Part shown: in pieces, positions 5,954 to 7,824 of the stretch
How the letters are laid out: every line of letters starts with the position of its first letter
Numbering within the stretch: position 1 is the first letter of the stretch
Source of the DNA: Planctomycetota bacterium
Lineage (GTDB): Bacteria; Planctomycetota; Planctomycetia; Pirellulales; Thermoguttaceae
Direction of reading: 5' to 3'
Assembly: GCA_013202535.1 (NCBI GenBank)
Contig: JABMRP010001137.1
Span: 1 to 7,824 of the forward strand
DNA: 7,824 nucleotides
Position numbers and translations under genes: made by a program
The notes under the pieces: model-generated
What the model saw: only the letters and a program-made list of their open reading frames with translations
What the model was told of the DNA's origin: nothing
The model's database searches: none

Positions 5954-6403
5954 CTATAAGCCGGGTTTTGTACCCGTCGGGCGGTTTGCCCGGCGCGCGA
6001 CGATCATTTATCTAGGAGGCCGATTACTCGACCCCTCCAGCGGCCTACCCGGAAGTCGATAGCGGACCGGACCGACCCGCGGGAAGGCCGAGCGAACATT
6101 GCCGCTCGAACCTTCCACAGCTTCCTGTTTGGCCTTGCTCCCAGTGGGGTTTACCTAGCCAGGCTGGTCACCCAACCTGCTGGTGAGCTCTTACCTCACC
6201 GTTTCACCCTTACCGCGGGGGAGTCGAAACTCCCGCGCGGCGGTTTGCTTTCTGTTGCACTTGCCCTGACCTTGCGGCCGGTGGGTGTTACCCATCACCG
6301 TGTCCTACGGAGCCCGGACTTTCCTCCCACCGCGGCGACCGCCGGGTCGATAGGGCGACCCTCGTCGATCACGGCAGGCGACCGTCCAGTCCACTTCAAG
6401 CCC
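5940..6403 (-). ncRNA. rnpB: RNase P RNA, bacterial type A
   Basis: Catalytic RNA of RNase P, which trims the 5' leader of pre-tRNAs. All the usual conserved blocks read on the minus strand. They are GAAGTGGACTGGACGGTCGC at the 5' end, GAGGAAAGTCCGGGCTCC (complement of 6309-6326, CR-I), GTGCAACAGAAAGCAAACCG (CR-II), GGTGAGGTAAGAGCTCACC (P9/P10 area), GGCTAGGTAAACCCC, TAGATAAATGATCGTC (CR-IV), and ACAAAACCCGGCTTAT (complement of 5956-5971, CR-V). P1 is nine perfect or G-U pairs (GAAGTGGAC with GTCCGCTTC). It extends by GGGCT/AGCCC across one bulged T, which sets the ends at about 6403 and 5940. The length of about 464 nt is long but normal for a type A RNA. Neighbours are the converging ribbon-helix-helix gene and, upstream, the DUF1080 ORF that contains its promoter. 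Confidence 0.97.
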
Positions 6404-6406
6404 ACA

Positions 6407-7279
6407 CTAACCATACCGCCTGGTCACCTTGCTGGCAAGCGCTCCGATCCAAAGACGAGCGTCAAGCCGTCCGCAGTGATCGCCGGAGTGCTGTCCAGCC
6501 CGCTCGCTATCGATCTGCTTGCCCTCGATGGTGTCCCAAACGGCCAGCATCCCCCCGCCGCTGCCATTGCAGGTCAGCTTCCTGCCCTCGGGTCCGAAGG
6601 CGAGCGACGTGATCGGATCGGGAAAGTCGGCCAACGTCGAGCGAAGCGTGACGCTGACGGAGTCGGCGGCGGTCGGCGGTTTACTCTGCTCGGGCTTGAG
6701 GCGGCGGAGGCGAAGGTTGCGGATGGCCGTCCCCGTTTTCCACGTGCGCAGGCCGAACGGCTTCATCGGTGCCGCGATCGGGTTCAGCGCGACCACGTGG
6801 CCCTCCGGTTTGAAGTCCAGCACTTGCTCATCATCCACCCACGCTTCCAGCGCCCTGTCAGTGACCCGGAGGCGAATGCGGTACCAACGCCCGTCCTGGA
6901 AGGACATCTTCCGCACGATCTTCGTGTGGCTGCCATCCACCAGTTCGAAGCACACGTCGGTGTTGTCGTGGCCGCCGACGGCCAGCTTGCACTCAGTCGC
7001 CTTCACGGGGAAGACCAGATCGCACATGGTGCCGGTGCCGCCCTTACGCATGGCCTCCAGCGAAATCTCGTAGTCCACCCTGGGAATATCGCGGGTCCAG
7101 ACGATGCCCGTCGCCGGATCGCCTCTTTCCAGCACGAGTTGTCCGCTGGTCGCGGCGACCTTGCCGTGCTTGAGGAACTCCGCTCCGTCTTCGATCACCC
7201 GCCATCCGTCGAGCGTCTTGCCGTCGAACAGGTTTTGCCACGGCCCCCAGCGGGCGTCGTCGTCGGGCGGCAAGTCCAC
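6407..7279 (-). CDS. DUF1080 (PF06439) domain protein with truncated WD40-like tail; probably a gene remnant
   Basis: 290 residues from GTG 7277-7279. Residues about 12-194 are a complete DUF1080 jelly-roll domain (concanavalin-like; named 3-keto-disaccharide hydrolase in Pfam): NLFDGKTLDGW (16-26), SGQLVLERGD (45-54), YEISLEAMRKGGTGTMCDLVF (begins 70), DGRWYRIRLRV (129-139), IRNLRLRRLKP (186-196). Residues about 207-255 look like one WD40 blade (PITSLAFGPEGRKL, then AVWDTIEGKQ). After about 256 the sequence stops looking like a propeller in this frame, and propeller-like sequence continues in another frame (next entry). The frame is open upstream of GTG to TAG 7352-7354, giving a Pro/Lys/Glu linker of the kind found inside multidomain proteins. 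No ATG and only a weak GGGCGGA-like site precede the GTG. I infer a fragment of a larger protein that lost both ends. No signal peptide is visible; expression is doubtful. Confidence 0.7.
   Translation of the reverse strand: MDLPPDDDARWGPWQNLFDGKTLDGWRVIEDGAEFLKHGKVAATSGQLVLERGDPATGIVWTRDIPRVDYEISLEAMRKGGTGTMCDLVFPVKATECKLAVGGHDNTDVCFELVDGSHTKIVRKMSFQDGRWYRIRLRVTDRALEAWVDDEQVLDFKPEGHVVALNPIAAPMKPFGLRTWKTGTAIRNLRLRRLKPEQSKPPTAADSVSVTLRSTLADFPDPITSLAFGPEGRKLTCNGSGGGMLAVWDTIEGKQIDSERAGQHSGDHCGRLDARLWIGALASKVTRRYG
6410..6438 (-). promoter_or_regulatory. rnpB: Promoter of rnpB, inside the end of the DUF1080 ORF
   Basis: Minus strand: -35 TTGCCA (6433-6438, five of six to consensus), 17-bp spacer, -10 TATGGT (6410-6415, four of six). 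The predicted start near 6403 coincides with the first G of the extended P1 helix, so promoter and RNA end support each other. The -35 box is coding sequence of the upstream ORF, whose TAG (6407-6409) lies just past the -10 box. Confidence 0.6.
6424..6513 (-). pseudogene. Out-of-frame beta-propeller (PD40-like) remnant
   Basis: In a different minus frame from the DUF1080 ORF, codons from 6513 read SIASGLDSTPAITADGLTL and continue VFGSERLPAR before TGA 6424-6426. The core (STPAITADGLTLVFGSER) has the PD40/TolB-like blade pattern (S-x-P-x-I-S-x-D-G-x-x-L-x-F-x-S-x-R). It starts where the WD40-like frame degenerates, so a frameshift or a recombination junction near 6510-6517 is likely. Identified by pattern only. 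Confidence 0.4.
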
Positions 7280-7443
7280 CTTCGGCTTTCCGCCCTCGGC
7301 TTCCGGTTTTGTCTGGCCATTCTCTGAATTCGACGCCTTGACCGGCGCTCGCTACGGTTTGATCTTCCGGTGGACTCTCGCTCCGCTCGGCCCGCTCCGC
7401 GGGCACGTCCCACCGTTGATCGACCTCCGCTTGCTTGACTTGC

Positions 7444-7824
7444 TTACTCCGACGGAACTAGGGCCACACGGAAGCCGAGGAAGTAGCCCCGGTAGCCAGG
7501 CGAGAAGTGGCGACGAAACGCCGACCGGCAGTCCCCCGCAAGGTCGCACCAACTGCCGCCGCGACCCACGCGGCGCGAGCCTCCGGTAGGCCCCGTGGGA
7601 TCGTCCGTTGGAGAGTTCTCGTAATAATCTTCTCCAAACCAATCCGCACACCATTCCCACACGTTCCCGTGCATGTCGTACAGCCCCCACGCATTCGGTT
7701 TCCGCCCGCCCACCGGGTGCGTCTTGCCGTCGGCATTGCCGACGAACCACGCATACTCTCCGAGCATCGCATGATCGTCGCCGAAAGAATATGCCGTCGT
7801 CGTGCCTCCGCGGCAGGCGTATTC
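7444..7824 (-). CDS. SUMF1/formylglycine-generating-enzyme-like protein, C-terminal part (5' end outside window)
   Basis: The last 126 residues of a SUMF1 (FGE-sulfatase, PF03781) domain protein; the frame is open to the window edge and stops at TAA 7444-7446. Motifs in order: EYACRGGTTTAYSFGDD (1-17), LGEYAWF (21-27), HPVGGRKPNAWGLYDMHGNV (36-55), WEWCADWFGEDYY (56-68), GSRRVGRGGSW (82-92), DCRSAFRRHF (98-107), LGFRVAL (116-122). Family members oxidise a sulfatase cysteine to formylglycine or, as in EgtB/PvdO relatives, do other oxidations. Many planctomycete copies are fused to Ser/Thr kinases or transporters and have no proven activity. Here C93 and C99 are six residues apart, not five as in true FGE, so canonical FGE chemistry is uncertain. 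A missing N-terminus prevents telling a free enzyme from a kinase fusion. The 164-bp gap to the DUF1080 start shows no promoter I trust. Confidence 0.88.
   Translation of the reverse strand, partial: EYACRGGTTTAYSFGDDHAMLGEYAWFVGNADGKTHPVGGRKPNAWGLYDMHGNVWEWCADWFGEDYYENSPTDDPTGPTGGSRRVGRGGSWCDLAGDCRSAFRRHFSPGYRGYFLGFRVALVPSE

Noticed and set aside
5853..6062. 69-codon plus-strand open frame running into rnpB
   Set aside because: It overlaps the end of the ribbon-helix-helix gene and the conserved 3' half of RNase P RNA; the reading frame is incidental.
6245..7327. 360-codon plus-strand open frame
   Set aside because: It runs antisense through the DUF1080 domain and into conserved rnpB sequence. 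The His/Arg/Val-rich translation looks like a GC-rich shadow.
7380..7412. Repeated GCTCCGC motifs as a possible repeat element
   Set aside because: Only two short GC-rich copies; no longer unit or inverted ends found.
1..7824. CRISPR array, insertion sequence or phage module
   Set aside because: No regularly spaced direct repeats, no transposase or integrase motifs and no terminal inverted repeats were seen on either strand.

Overview
The window looks like a chromosomal segment of a planctomycete, probably Pirellulales-like. It is GC-rich. It carries a large membrane-anchored Hanks-type Ser/Thr kinase with a DMG activation segment and a beta-helix-like exterior, a Tat-exported xylose-isomerase-like TIM-barrel protein, a DUF1080 domain joined to propeller fragments, and a SUMF1/formylglycine-generating-enzyme-like protein. 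That mix is typical of Planctomycetes. The assignment is inferred from gene content; no taxonomic search could be run.

Layout, left to right. (1) Positions 1-822, plus strand: the C-terminal 273 residues of a glutamate decarboxylase, with its PLP lysine and a C-terminal histidine. (2) 831-904, minus: tRNA-Val(UAC), converging on the decarboxylase. Its promoter overlaps the stop codon of the next gene. (3) 946-3897, minus: a 983-residue Ser/Thr kinase with one membrane span and a large outer domain. (4) 3898-4271: a divergent control region with one sigma70-type promoter per direction, both with 17-bp spacers. It gives the kinase a leader of about 208 nt and the TIM-barrel gene one of about 42 nt. 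(5) 4272-5198, plus: the secreted TIM-barrel sugar isomerase/epimerase-family protein, 308 residues from a GTG start. (6) 5199-5517: non-coding, with two hairpins. (7) 5518-5931, plus: a 137-residue protein with a C-terminal ribbon-helix-helix DNA-binding motif. Its first 27 bp, start codon included, are tandemly duplicated. (8) 5940-6403, minus: the RNase P RNA gene rnpB, type A, converging on the ribbon-helix-helix gene with an 8-bp gap. (9) 6407-7279, minus: a DUF1080 domain followed by a broken beta-propeller stretch whose last bases hold the rnpB promoter. (10) 7444-7824, minus: the C-terminal 126 residues of a SUMF1-family protein that runs off the right edge.

How the parts fit. The housekeeping RNA genes (rnpB, tRNA-Val) sit between unrelated protein genes and have their own promoters. 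The kinase and TIM-barrel gene share a compact divergent promoter region and could be co-regulated. The DUF1080/propeller/SUMF1 stretch looks like pieces of multidomain planctomycete proteins, partly decayed by truncation and frameshift. I found no CRISPR array, insertion sequence, phage gene or obvious defence system. The points most worth a second look are the kinase's outer domain, the in-frame start-codon duplication in the ribbon-helix-helix gene, the out-of-frame propeller remnant that houses the rnpB promoter, and the possible coupled ORF upstream of the kinase.
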